Shown: positions 1-10,299 of the stretch, piece by piece
How the letters are laid out: every line of letters starts with the position of its first letter
Numbering within the stretch: position 1 is the first letter of the stretch
Source: Limnoraphis robusta CS-951
GTDB taxonomy: Bacteria; Cyanobacteriota; Cyanobacteriia; Cyanobacteriales; Microcoleaceae
Direction of reading: 5' to 3'
Length of the DNA stretch: 32,616 bases
Assembly (NCBI RefSeq): GCF_000972705.2
Contig: NZ_LATL02000114.1
Location: 1-32,616, forward strand
Position numbers and translations under genes: made by a program
Notes under the pieces: generated by a model
Database searches by the model: none
What the model was told of the DNA's origin: nothing
Seen by the model: only the letters and a program-made list of their open reading frames with translations

Positions 1-74
1 ATATTTAAGTATTTCATATTATTTCTATCAGGGACATCGGTAAACAATACAATAAATTATCAAAAAAGGTCAAA

Positions 75-3000
75 ATGAAAGTGAGATCTAGTCAAACATT
101 GTTAGTGAAAGATTCATTGAGTATCAAACAGATATCTCAAGGAATGTTAGTCGTATTTGCCGCCGATTTGTTTGATATTGCTAGATTAATTTCAGGGGTT
201 CGTCGGGGTGCAAAAGTTTTAACACTTCATCCGAACCGAGATGCAATTGAACAAATTACAACTGCCATTAAAACCGCAAATTCTTCGGTTAAAAGCCTAC
301 ATCTGGTTACGCACGCTTCAGCCAATATTTTACACTTTGGAAATCTTAATTTAAGTTTAGAGAATCTAGATCAATATCGGGCTTTACTCCAACAGTGGAA
401 CGTTTCAGAAATTCTGCTGTATGGTTGTAATCTGGCTCAAAAAAGTACAGATTTTATCCAATATTTACATCAACTCACGGGAGCAAATATTGCCGCTTCT
501 AGTACCCCAGTCGGTTGTAAAAATAAAGGCGGAAACTGGGAACTTGATATTAAAATCGGAAATATTATCTCAAATATTGCTTTTGTTGAGGACGTTCAAA
601 AAAATTATCAAAGCCTTTTTACAATTGAACGAGTTTCAGTCAATTCGCAAGGTGAACAAGCTGCTCCAGATCCACAGAATTCTGGTTCTCAAGATGGTAT
701 AATTTCCCCAGATAGCCGATTTGTTGCCTTTGAATCTAACGCAAATAACCTCGTTCCTGATGATAACAACGGCGTTTCAGATGTCTTTCTTCGCGATCGC
801 CAAACTGGAATTACCACTCGCGTTTCTGTTAATAGTTTTGGACAAGAAGGAAACGATAAATCGGGAGCATTTTCTGATGCAATTTTACCCGCTCTAACTC
901 CAGATGGAAGGTTTGTAGCCTTTGAATCTAAAGCCAATAATCTCGCGCCTGGAGATAATAATGCTGAAGAATGGGATATTTTTGTTCGCGATCGCGATGC
1001 CGATGGAAACGGCATTTTTGACGAAGAAAATGATACGACAACCCGAGTTTCAATTAATACAAATGGAGTCAGTGGAAACGGTTCCTCGCGAAATCCCGTT
1101 ATCACCCCCAATGGACGGTTTGTCGCCTTTGAGTCGCGGGCGGATAACCTGGTTGCCAGAGACAACAATCAAGGGGCATGGGATATTTTTGTTCATGATC
1201 GCGACCCCGATGGGAATGGAATTTTCGACGAGGGAAATGGTCGCACCGTCCGAATGTCGGTGAATGGGATTGGTATACAGGGAAATGATGACTCCTTTGA
1301 CCCTTCTATTTCTAGTGATGGGCGGTTTATGGTGTTTGAGTCCGACGCCAACAACCTGGTTGCAGGCGATACAAACGGGGTTCGAGATCTTTTTCTTCAT
1401 GATCGCGATCCGGATGGAAATGGGATTTTTGATCAAGGTAATAGTATTATCACTCGTATTTCATTAGGAATTAATGGAGTTGAAGCGAATAATGCTTCTT
1501 TTGATCCGATATTTTCGGGGAATAATCGCTTTATTGCCTTTGAGTCTTTAGCCAGCAATTTAGTAGAAGGAGATAATAATAACGCTTTAGATATCTTTGT
1601 TTATGATCGTCAAACCGGAGTAACAACTCGCGTTTCTCAAGACTCAAATGGTATGGGTGGAAATCAAGCTTCCTCTCAACCGAGTATATCTGATGATGGT
1701 CGATTTGTTGGTTTTAGTTCTCGTTCTTCTAACTTTGTTATCGGTGATAATAACGGCGTTGAAGATATTTTTGTTCATGATCGTGATCCTGATGGGGATG
1801 GAATTTTTGATCAAGGCAATGGTCTGATTACCAGAGTTTCTATTAGTGATACAGGCAACGAAGGAAATGCAAATTCGTTTCAAGGTATTGTTTCAGGAGA
1901 TGGAAATTTCGTTGTATTTGAATCCTTAGCGGATAATTTAGTACCAGGAGATACGAACGGCGTTTCTGATGTTTTTATCTCAACAATTGATCCAGCGATT
2001 ACCATTTTACCCGGAATCAATCCGATTGAAAACGGACAAACGAATGGTATTTTTGAAATCAGTATCAATCAACCTGTTCCCCCAGAAGGATTAACGATTA
2101 ATTTTAATATTGCTGGAGATGCAACAAATAACCTTGATTATAGCTTTGCGGCGGGAAATAATATCACGAATCTCACAGCCAATAGTTTGACAATTGCAGC
2201 AGGGGCGACAACAGCAACCTTAGAAGTTATTCCCGTTTTTGATAATATTAGTGAAACCGATGAAAGGATAGAAGTCAGTTTACAACCGGGAAATGGATAT
2301 GCGTTAACGACTTTAAATACTGCTAGTCTCACTATCGGCGATCGCTCGTTAATTGTCACCAATACCAATGATTCTGGGGTCGGTTCATTGCGACAGGTAA
2401 TTACCACTGCTAATCAAGTTGCGGGAACTGATATTATTAGCTTTAATATTCCCCAAACTGACCCCGGTTTTAATCCCAATACTGGAACTTTTAGCATTCG
2501 ACCTTTTTCTCCTCTTCCAAGTGTTACTGATGCGGCGATTTTAGATGCAACTTCTCAGCCTGGATATACAAATACGCCGTTAATTGAAATCGATGGAAGT
2601 AATATTTCTGATTTAGTCAGTGGCTTAACGATTACCGCCGGAAATAGTACAGTTAAAGGATTTGTAATTAATCGTTTTGCTGAAGGAATTCGTTTGATTA
2701 CTGCTGGAAATAATACCATTCAAGGGAACTATATTGGGACTGATGTTACCGGAAATATTGATCTCGGAAATACAGTAGATGGAATTTTTTTGGGTGGGGG
2801 AACTAGCGGCAATTTGATTGGGGGAACCACACCACAAACTCGTAATTTAATATCGGGAAATGGTCGAAATGGAGTTCAACTGGATACTTCTGGGGATAAT
2901 ATTATTCAAGGAAATTTCATCGGAACCAACATTTCAGGAACCGCCGATTTAGGAAATAGTGGGGCGGGAATTGGGATATTTCAAGAGGAGAATAATCAAG

Positions 3001-6000
3001 TTGGTGGAAGCCTTTCTGGGGCGGGTAATTTAATCTCAGGAAATGATACCAACGGAATTGAACTCAATGGTGTTGCAGCAAGCAATAACCTCATTCAAGG
3101 AAATTGGATAGGGACTACTTCTAATGGAAATACACCGTTAGGAAATAGTCAAAGTGGTATTCTTGTCTTTAACAATGCGAATAATAATACCATTGGAGGA
3201 ATAGAAGCGGGAAATATTATCGCTTTTAATAATGGAGATGGTGTTACCGTTGAGTCAGGAGAAGGAAATGCAATTCTCAGCAATTCTATCTTTGACAATG
3301 GCTTAAGTTTTGCGGATATTGGGATTGATTTAAACAATGATGGAACCAGTATTAATGATTTTGGAGATGCGGATACTGGGGCGAATACGTTACAAAATTA
3401 TCCTGACCTATTAACGGCGACTTTAGAAGAAGAAAGTATTCAAATACAAGGAATTCTTGACAGTACGCCCGGTTCTACCTTTACGATACAATTTTTTGCC
3501 AATGAATTACTCGGAGCAAGCGATCGCCAAGGACGAACTTTTTTAGGAGAAACTCTAGCAACCAGTAATATTCCGTTTACCGTTAGCTTCGATGTTGAAC
3601 TTCTAGCAGACCAACGTTCAATTACTGCTACTGCGACCGATATTAATAATAATACCTCAGAATTTTCAACACCGATCACCGCTAATACTGCCCCTATTTT
3701 AGACTTAGATGAAGACGATAGTAGCGGAATGACTGGAAACAACTACAGTACCCGCTTTACCGAAGGACGAAACCCTGTCGCGGTGGCGGATACTGATGTT
3801 GAAATTGAGGATGCAGATAGCGAAAATTTAGCCTCTGCAACAGTTATTTTAACCAATCCTTTAAATGGACAAGCAGAGAGTTTAGCGGTTAATGGAGAAC
3901 TTCCTGCTGGAATTAGGGCGACTGCTTATAATTCTGTCAGTGGACAATTACAACTGCAAGGAACCGCATCTCTAGTAGACTATCAAACCGCGATTTCTCA
4001 GATTGTTTATAACAATAGCATACTCAATCCTGATTTAAGCGATCGCATTATTAATATTAGCGTTAATGATGGCACTTCTAACAGTAATATTGCCGAAACA
4101 ACCATTAGTTTAGTGGGAACGGTTCAAGTTAGCATTGCGGCGAATACTTCCCCAACAGAAGGCGAAATTGGAAGTTTTACTGTTACCCTTGATGAACCCA
4201 TTAACCAGCCTTTAATTGTTGAGTTTGATCTCAATCAAAGCAGTGCAGTTAATCCAGAAGATTATACCTTAGAAGCGGGAACGGGAATTACAAGTATCAC
4301 CCAGAATACTTTTACAATAGAAGCCGGAGTCACCACCGCAACCTTAAATGTTGTTACGGTTGATGATGATATTTTTGACCCCGAAGAAACGGTTCAAATT
4401 AATCTCGTAGAAGGTTCTAATTATCTCCTAACAGACAATAATTCAGATGTTATAACCATTACGGATAATGATACGGTTGGAATTTTGTTAACCCCTCCCG
4501 TTGAAGCCATTACCTCAGAAGACGGAGATAGCATTAATTATCAATTCGTTCTTTTTTCCCAACCCACCGCAGACGTTATTATTAACTTAGAAAATACTAA
4601 CCCCGACGAAGGAAGCCTTTCAGCAGAGACAATAACCTTTACTCCCGAAAATTGGAATACTCCTCAAACGGTTACGGTTAATGGAGTTGATGATAATATT
4701 GTGGATGGGGATGTTAACTATATTATTACCCCAACAGTTAGCAGTCTGGATGAGAATTACAACAATTTTCAGTTAGAAGATATTACCCTAACAAACCGGG
4801 ATAATGATGTTGTTGGAATAACTTTAACTCCTCCCCTTGAAGCCATTACCTCAGAAGAGGAAGATAGCATTAATTATCAATTCGTTCTTTTTTCCCAACC
4901 CATCGCAGACGTTATTATTAACTTAGAAAATACTAACCCCGACGAAGGAAGTCTTTCTACTGAAACCATCACCTTTACTTCAGAAAATTGGAACATTCCT
5001 CAAACGGTTACGGTTACGGGAGTTGATGATAATATTGTTGATGGAGATATTGACTATAATATTGTTACAACGGTTAATAGTGAGGATGAGAATTACAACA
5101 ATTTTCAGTTAGAAGATATTACCCTAACTAACGAAGATAATGATGTTATTGGAATTGAAAGAATATTCCCTCCTCAACTGATCACGACAGAAAATGGAGA
5201 TAGTATTGACTTTGAATTAGTTCTGTTTTCTCAACCGATAGCAGATGTTCTTGTTAATCTTAATAGTAGTAATTCCAACGAAGGAGTTGTTTCTCCAGAA
5301 ACGATAACCTTTACTCCCGAAAATTGGAATATTCCCCAAACTTTTACAGTGACAGGAGTCGATGATAATATTGTTGATGGAGATCTGGAATATACTGTTA
5401 CCTCAAACGTTATTAGTCAGGATAGTAATTATAATGGGTTTCAGTTAGCAGATATTACCCTAACCAACCTTGATAATGATGTTGTTGGAATTACTTTAAT
5501 CCCTCCCGTTGAAGCGATTACGACAGAAGACGGAGATAGCGTTAACTATGAATTCATTCTCAACTCTCAACCGACAGCAAACGTTATTATTAACTTAGAA
5601 AATACCAACGCCGACGAAGGAAGTCTTTCTGCTGAAACATTAACCTTTACTCCCGAAAATTGGAATAACTCCCAAATTTTTACAGTCACCGGAGTTGATG
5701 ATGATATCGTTGACGGGAATATTAACTACAGTATTACCCCAACAGTTAGCAGTAATGATTTAACTTACAACAACTTTAATTTACCCGATATTAACTTCAC
5801 AAACCTCGATAATGATCAAGTCGGAATTGTTGTTACCCCAATTAATGGACTCACAACAACGGAAGCAGGAGATATCGCAACTTTTGAAATTTTTCTGACT
5901 TCCCAACCGACAGCAGAAGTTAGTTTTAACCTCAATAGTAGTAACCCCAACGAAGGAAGCCTTTCCATTTCAGAGGTAATCTTTACTCCCGAAAATTGGA

Positions 6001-9000
6001 ATATTTCCCAAATTGTTATTGTTACCGGAGTTGATGATGATATCGCCGATGGGGATTTATCTTATTCTATTATTACGGATACTGCTGTTAGTAATGACCC
6101 CAATTATAACAACATTAACCCAGAAGATGTTAACCTCGTTAACGCAGATAATGAAACACCCGGAATTACCATTACTCCGGTGAATGGTTTGCTGACGACA
6201 GAAGCAGGAGGAAGCGATAGTTTTGAAATTTTTCTCAATACTGAACCCGTTGATGATATCACCATTAGAATTAGCAGTAGCGATATTACAGAAGGAATTG
6301 TTTCTACAAACGCGGTAACATTTACACCCGATAACTGGAATATTCCGCAGATGGTGATGGTGACGGGTGTTGATGATAATATTGATGATGATGATATTCT
6401 TTATACTATCATTACCACACCGGATATCACAACAACTGACCCCAACTATAACCGATTAAACCCAGTAGATATTAGTGTTACGAATACTGATAATGATACA
6501 GCAGAAATTGTTGTGACTCCGACGAGTGGACTGGTCACCAGTGAAGCGGGAGGAAGCGCGACTTTTGATGTTTTTCTCACCTCTGAACCCACCGCTAATG
6601 TAATTCTCAACCTCATCAGTAGCAACACCGCAGAAGGAATTCTGTCTAGAGAAACGTTAACTTTTACGCCGCAAAATTGGCAACTTCCACAAAGAGTAAC
6701 GGTTACAGGTGTTGATGATTTGATCGCTGATGGTGACATTAATTATAGCATTATTACAGCCAATGCGATTAGTTCCGATGGTAAATATAACGGTTTCAAT
6801 CCCGAAGATATTGCAGTCGTTAATACGGATAATGAAACGCCGGGAATTAGCATCAGTCCGACGAGTGGACTGGTAACAAGTGAAGCAGGAGAAACCGCAA
6901 CTTTTCAAGTCGTACTGAATACTCAACCCATTGATAATGTTACCCTAAACTTAATCAGTGATAACTCACTAGAAGGTGTTGTTTTTCCGCCGAGTTTAAC
7001 CTTTACTCCCGACAATTGGTTAACTCCTCAAATTGTCACGGTTACAGGTGTTGATGATTCTCTCGTTGACGGGGATATTGAGTACAGAATTATCACCGAA
7101 TCTGCGATTAGTAATGATCCCAATTATAACAACCGCAACCCGGAAAATATCACAGTAACTAACCTGGATAATGATCTTCCCATTGTTGATTTATCAGTTG
7201 ATTTAACGACAGGAGAAGAAGCAAATACAACTGCAATTACTGTTACCGTTACCGCTTCAGCGAATGTAGACGGGGAACAAACGGTTAATCTGGATGTTTC
7301 GGGAATTGGAATTACCTCTAACGATTACACCTTATCTAATTTTCAGCTTACGATTCCTGATGGAAACAATACTGCTAGTGTGACGTTTCAAGTCTTAGAT
7401 GATATTGTCTTTGAAGGGAATGAAACGGCGTTATTAAGCTTGTCTAATCCTTCTGAGGGAATTCTATTAGGTACAGCAACGGCTAATATTACAATTATCG
7501 ATAATGATATACCCCCAACTGTAGAATTTTCGCAAACGGATTATCAAATCAATGAAGATGGAACGATTGTTGGTGCTGAAATTACCATTAATCGTACCGG
7601 AGATATCTCTAAAGCGTCTACAGTAGACGTTGAATTAACGGAGGGAACCGCAACCGCCGGAGAATATTTTGATGAGAATTTGATTTCGGTTCGATTTGCG
7701 GCGAATCAAAGAACTGCTACAGTTGATATTCCGATTATTGATGATGATTTAGTTGAAGAGGATGAAACCTTTTTCCTTGAGTTGGTTAATCCCAGTGTGG
7801 GAACTGAAATCGGATCTCAAAATACGGCTACTGTTGAAATTATTGATAATGAAGTGGCGAGAATTGATATTTCTCAAACAGAATTATCGGTTACAGAGTC
7901 AGGAATTACCGATAACTACAATTTGGTTTTAACAACCATTCCCACTGAACCTGTTACCATTCGATTTCAAACCGATAATCAAATTGAACCGATTACAACA
8001 ATTACCTTCGATGAAACCAACTGGAGTATTCCTCAAACGATAGAAATTCAAGCCATTGATGATAATTTAGTCGAAGACAGAACCCATAACAGTTTAATTA
8101 CTCATGTTGTGACTAGCGAGGATCAAAATTATAACGGATTTATCCTGGATGATGTCAATATTGAAATTGCCGAAAATGATATTGTTGATGTTTCTATCGC
8201 ACCCACAAATTTAACGGTTTCTGAAGAGGGGGAGACAGATAGTTACTCTCTGGTTTTAACGCGACAACCTGAACTTCCTGTAACTATTCAGTTTGAAACC
8301 AATGAACAAATTAATCCGATTAATCCCATTACCTTTAATTCTAATAACTGGAATATTCCCCAAACTGTAACCGTTGAAGCGATAGATGATTTAATCCCAG
8401 AAGGAGATGAAACGATTGCAATTTCCCATGAAATTGTCAGCGAAGATGAAAATTATAGAGACTTACAAGTTCGTACCGTTAATGTAGAAGTTCTCGATAA
8501 TGATGTCGATGCAGAGATTTTTGTAATTAATACTCGGAATCTGACTTTAACCGAAGGAGAAGCAACCGCGAGTTATGAAATTGTTTTGAGTTCACCTCCC
8601 GTACTTCCAGTTACGATAGAGTTTAACACAAGCGATCGCCTGAATTCAATCCTCGCAATTGAATTTGATGAAACCAACTGGAATATTCCCCAAATTGTTA
8701 CTGTTGTCACGACGGATGATAATATTGTTCAGGGAGATACGACAGAAATCATTCGCCATACGGTTAGAAGTTCAGATCGAAATTTTGATGGTTTAGAAGT
8801 TGCTAATGTTAATGTAAATTTGACAGATAATGATGTGGCGGAAGTCTTAATTACTCAAACTTCAAACCGCACAGAAGTCAGCGAAGATGGCTTAACCGAT
8901 ACCTACCGAGTGGTTCTCAACAGTCAACCGACAGCCGATGTTACTGTTACCATTACTCCTGATAGTCAAGTTGATTTAGGAAGGGGTGCGGAAACTGAAA

Positions 9001-10181
9001 GAAACCTGATTTTTACGCCACAAAATTGGAATGAACCGCAAACTGTTACCGTCGCAGCGATTGATGATGATGATGTCGAAGCTGATATTCACACCAGTAC
9101 AATTAATCATGCGATTTCTAGTAATGACTCCAATTATAATCGTAATACTCCGATCAGAATAGATGGGAGAATACAGGAAAATCTCACTGTTGATATTATC
9201 GAAAATGACGAACCCTTACCCCCTGGAGAACCAGGAATTTCGCTGATTCAACCTGTGCGTCGAACTGATGTAATTGAAGGGTTTGGAAATGATGTTTATA
9301 AGATAGTCCTCAATAGTGAACCCACAGCCAATGTTGAGATTAATATTAACCCTAATTCTCAACTTCAAACGGACAAACAAACCCTCACCTTTACCCCGTT
9401 TAACTGGAATATTTCGCAAACTATAACGGTGACTGCGGTTGATGATACCCTCGTCGAAGGTTCACACATTGGAACCATTTCTCATACCGTAAATAGCGAG
9501 GATTCCCGCTATGATAACTTAGGAATTGATCAACTTTCACTCAATATCAGCGACAATGATAATATCGGACAACAACAGACTTTTTCCGAACCTGTGGTTA
9601 TCAGTTTAAGTGAATTAGATGATACAGGGGTTGGTTCTGATTTTGAGGATATTTTATTTGGAAATCAAGGAAATGATCGCTTGTCTGGAGAAGGGGGTTT
9701 TGATTTAGTTTATGGACAAAGTGGTGCGGATGCGTTAAGCGGAGAAGTAGGAGATGATGTTTTGTTTGGTGGACAAGGCGATGATCAAATGCAAGGAGAT
9801 GCCGGAAATGATATTATTTATGGAGACAGAGGTAGCGATCGCTTGTGGGGTGGAGAGGGAAATGATCAACTCTTTGGCGACTTTGGAAATGATCGCTTAA
9901 TGGGAGATTTAGGTGCTGATACCCTAACAGGTGGCTTAGGAAATGATGCGTTTGTTATCGGGTTCGGAACGGGTGGAAATACAGTTGAAACGGCGGATGT
10001 TATTGTTGATTTTACTGATACTCAAGATGTGATTGAGTTGATTAGTCCGTTAACGTTTCAACAGTTAAATATTACTTCGAGTTCAACCGGAACGGTGATT
10101 CAAGTTCAGTCAACAGGAGAATTTTTAGCGGTGGTATTGGGAGTTAATCCCAGTCAGATCAGTGAACAAGATTTTGTTTAA
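75..10181 (+). CDS. Giant DUF4347 / PD40 / Calx-beta / RTX repeat protein, probably secreted by a type I system
   Basis: A 3368-residue mosaic protein. Residues about 24-165 resemble DUF4347, a domain found at the start of very large cyanobacterial proteins (LLYGCNLA and NWELDI are visible). About 200-660 hold seven PD40/TolB-like repeats of the form RFVAFES..NLV.GD.NG..D.F..DR. A Calx-beta domain follows (about 640-760), then a right-handed beta-helix region rich in NxIxGNxIG (about 760-1110). A cadherin-like stretch and another Calx-beta come next. Thirteen related 110-116 residue units with the core FTPxNWxxPQxVTV then occupy about 1468-2367 and 2596-3166, separated by two Calx-beta domains. 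Eleven glycine/aspartate RTX nonapeptides lie at about 3196-3294, followed by a typical RTX C-terminus (TADVIVDFTDTQDVIEL). There is no N-terminal signal peptide, which fits C-terminal type I export. The start is supported by AAGG just upstream. Only two cysteines were noticed, both in the first domain. Calcium binding, adhesion or surface-layer roles are inference; no transporter gene is in the window. Confidence 0.93.
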   Translation: MKVRSSQTLLVKDSLSIKQISQGMLVVFAADLFDIARLISGVRRGAKVLTLHPNRDAIEQITTAIKTANSSVKSLHLVTHASANILHFGNLNLSLENLDQYRALLQQWNVSEILLYGCNLAQKSTDFIQYLHQLTGANIAASSTPVGCKNKGGNWELDIKIGNIISNIAFVEDVQKNYQSLFTIERVSVNSQGEQAAPDPQNSGSQDGIISPDSRFVAFESNANNLVPDDNNGVSDVFLRDRQTGITTRVSVNSFGQEGNDKSGAFSDAILPALTPDGRFVAFESKANNLAPGDNNAEEWDIFVRDRDADGNGIFDEENDTTTRVSINTNGVSGNGSSRNPVITPNGRFVAFESRADNLVARDNNQGAWDIFVHDRDPDGNGIFDEGNGRTVRMSVNGIGIQGNDDSFDPSISSDGRFMVFESDANNLVAGDTNGVRDLFLHDRDPDGNGIFDQGNSIITRISLGINGVEANNASFDPIFSGNNRFIAFESLASNLVEGDNNNALDIFVYDRQTGVTTRVSQDSNGMGGNQASSQPSISDDGRFVGFSSRSSNFVIGDNNGVEDIFVHDRDPDGDGIFDQGNGLITRVSISDTGNEGNANSFQGIVSGDGNFVVFESLADNLVPGDTNGVSDVFISTIDPAITILPGINPIENGQTNGIFEISINQPVPPEGLTINFNIAGDATNNLDYSFAAGNNITNLTANSLTIAAGATTATLEVIPVFDNISETDERIEVSLQPGNGYALTTLNTASLTIGDRSLIVTNTNDSGVGSLRQVITTANQVAGTDIISFNIPQTDPGFNPNTGTFSIRPFSPLPSVTDAAILDATSQPGYTNTPLIEIDGSNISDLVSGLTITAGNSTVKGFVINRFAEGIRLITAGNNTIQGNYIGTDVTGNIDLGNTVDGIFLGGGTSGNLIGGTTPQTRNLISGNGRNGVQLDTSGDNIIQGNFIGTNISGTADLGNSGAGIGIFQEENNQVGGSLSGAGNLISGNDTNGIELNGVAASNNLIQGNWIGTTSNGNTPLGNSQSGILVFNNANNNTIGGIEAGNIIAFNNGDGVTVESGEGNAILSNSIFDNGLSFADIGIDLNNDGTSINDFGDADTGANTLQNYPDLLTATLEEESIQIQGILDSTPGSTFTIQFFANELLGASDRQGRTFLGETLATSNIPFTVSFDVELLADQRSITATATDINNNTSEFSTPITANTAPILDLDEDDSSGMTGNNYSTRFTEGRNPVAVADTDVEIEDADSENLASATVILTNPLNGQAESLAVNGELPAGIRATAYNSVSGQLQLQGTASLVDYQTAISQIVYNNSILNPDLSDRIINISVNDGTSNSNIAETTISLVGTVQVSIAANTSPTEGEIGSFTVTLDEPINQPLIVEFDLNQSSAVNPEDYTLEAGTGITSITQNTFTIEAGVTTATLNVVTVDDDIFDPEETVQINLVEGSNYLLTDNNSDVITITDNDTVGILLTPPVEAITSEDGDSINYQFVLFSQPTADVIINLENTNPDEGSLSAETITFTPENWNTPQTVTVNGVDDNIVDGDVNYIITPTVSSLDENYNNFQLEDITLTNRDNDVVGITLTPPLEAITSEEEDSINYQFVLFSQPIADVIINLENTNPDEGSLSTETITFTSENWNIPQTVTVTGVDDNIVDGDIDYNIVTTVNSEDENYNNFQLEDITLTNEDNDVIGIERIFPPQLITTENGDSIDFELVLFSQPIADVLVNLNSSNSNEGVVSPETITFTPENWNIPQTFTVTGVDDNIVDGDLEYTVTSNVISQDSNYNGFQLADITLTNLDNDVVGITLIPPVEAITTEDGDSVNYEFILNSQPTANVIINLENTNADEGSLSAETLTFTPENWNNSQIFTVTGVDDDIVDGNINYSITPTVSSNDLTYNNFNLPDINFTNLDNDQVGIVVTPINGLTTTEAGDIATFEIFLTSQPTAEVSFNLNSSNPNEGSLSISEVIFTPENWNISQIVIVTGVDDDIADGDLSYSIITDTAVSNDPNYNNINPEDVNLVNADNETPGITITPVNGLLTTEAGGSDSFEIFLNTEPVDDITIRISSSDITEGIVSTNAVTFTPDNWNIPQMVMVTGVDDNIDDDDILYTIITTPDITTTDPNYNRLNPVDISVTNTDNDTAEIVVTPTSGLVTSEAGGSATFDVFLTSEPTANVILNLISSNTAEGILSRETLTFTPQNWQLPQRVTVTGVDDLIADGDINYSIITANAISSDGKYNGFNPEDIAVVNTDNETPGISISPTSGLVTSEAGETATFQVVLNTQPIDNVTLNLISDNSLEGVVFPPSLTFTPDNWLTPQIVTVTGVDDSLVDGDIEYRIITESAISNDPNYNNRNPENITVTNLDNDLPIVDLSVDLTTGEEANTTAITVTVTASANVDGEQTVNLDVSGIGITSNDYTLSNFQLTIPDGNNTASVTFQVLDDIVFEGNETALLSLSNPSEGILLGTATANITIIDNDIPPTVEFSQTDYQINEDGTIVGAEITINRTGDISKASTVDVELTEGTATAGEYFDENLISVRFAANQRTATVDIPIIDDDLVEEDETFFLELVNPSVGTEIGSQNTATVEIIDNEVARIDISQTELSVTESGITDNYNLVLTTIPTEPVTIRFQTDNQIEPITTITFDETNWSIPQTIEIQAIDDNLVEDRTHNSLITHVVTSEDQNYNGFILDDVNIEIAENDIVDVSIAPTNLTVSEEGETDSYSLVLTRQPELPVTIQFETNEQINPINPITFNSNNWNIPQTVTVEAIDDLIPEGDETIAISHEIVSEDENYRDLQVRTVNVEVLDNDVDAEIFVINTRNLTLTEGEATASYEIVLSSPPVLPVTIEFNTSDRLNSILAIEFDETNWNIPQIVTVVTTDDNIVQGDTTEIIRHTVRSSDRNFDGLEVANVNVNLTDNDVAEVLITQTSNRTEVSEDGLTDTYRVVLNSQPTADVTVTITPDSQVDLGRGAETERNLIFTPQNWNEPQTVTVAAIDDDDVEADIHTSTINHAISSNDSNYNRNTPIRIDGRIQENLTVDIIENDEPLPPGEPGISLIQPVRRTDVIEGFGNDVYKIVLNSEPTANVEININPNSQLQTDKQTLTFTPFNWNISQTITVTAVDDTLVEGSHIGTISHTVNSEDSRYDNLGIDQLSLNISDNDNIGQQQTFSEPVVISLSELDDTGVGSDFEDILFGNQGNDRLSGEGGFDLVYGQSGADALSGEVGDDVLFGGQGDDQMQGDAGNDIIYGDRGSDRLWGGEGNDQLFGDFGNDRLMGDLGADTLTGGLGNDAFVIGFGTGGNTVETADVIVDFTDTQDVIELISPLTFQQLNITSSSTGTVIQVQSTGEFLAVVLGVNPSQISEQDFV

Positions 10182-10205
10182 CACCTTGAAATAGAGGAGA
10201 CTCAA

Positions 10206-10260
10206 CACAAAGACACAAAGACACAAAGATTTTCTCTAAAGTGTTCTCTGTGTCTTTGTG
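10206..10260. terminator. Inverted repeat of CACAAAGA units between convergent genes
   Basis: Three head-to-tail copies of the octamer CACAAAGA (10206-10229) are followed by the complementary arm TGTGTCTTTGTG (10249-10260). The two can form a 12-bp stem. The structure lies between the convergent ends of the giant gene and aroA, and T-rich sequence follows on the plus strand, so a bidirectional terminator is plausible. A related element lies at 18444-18485, also at a convergent junction. Confidence 0.6.
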
Positions 10261-10299
10261 GTTTTTCGGCTAATCTTTAACCCACAATTTTTTAAGAAT

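Noticed and set aside
689..1883. Several opposite-strand open frames inside the start of the giant gene
   Set aside because: They mirror the repeated PD40-like units of the real gene and have no own start signals; they are shadows.
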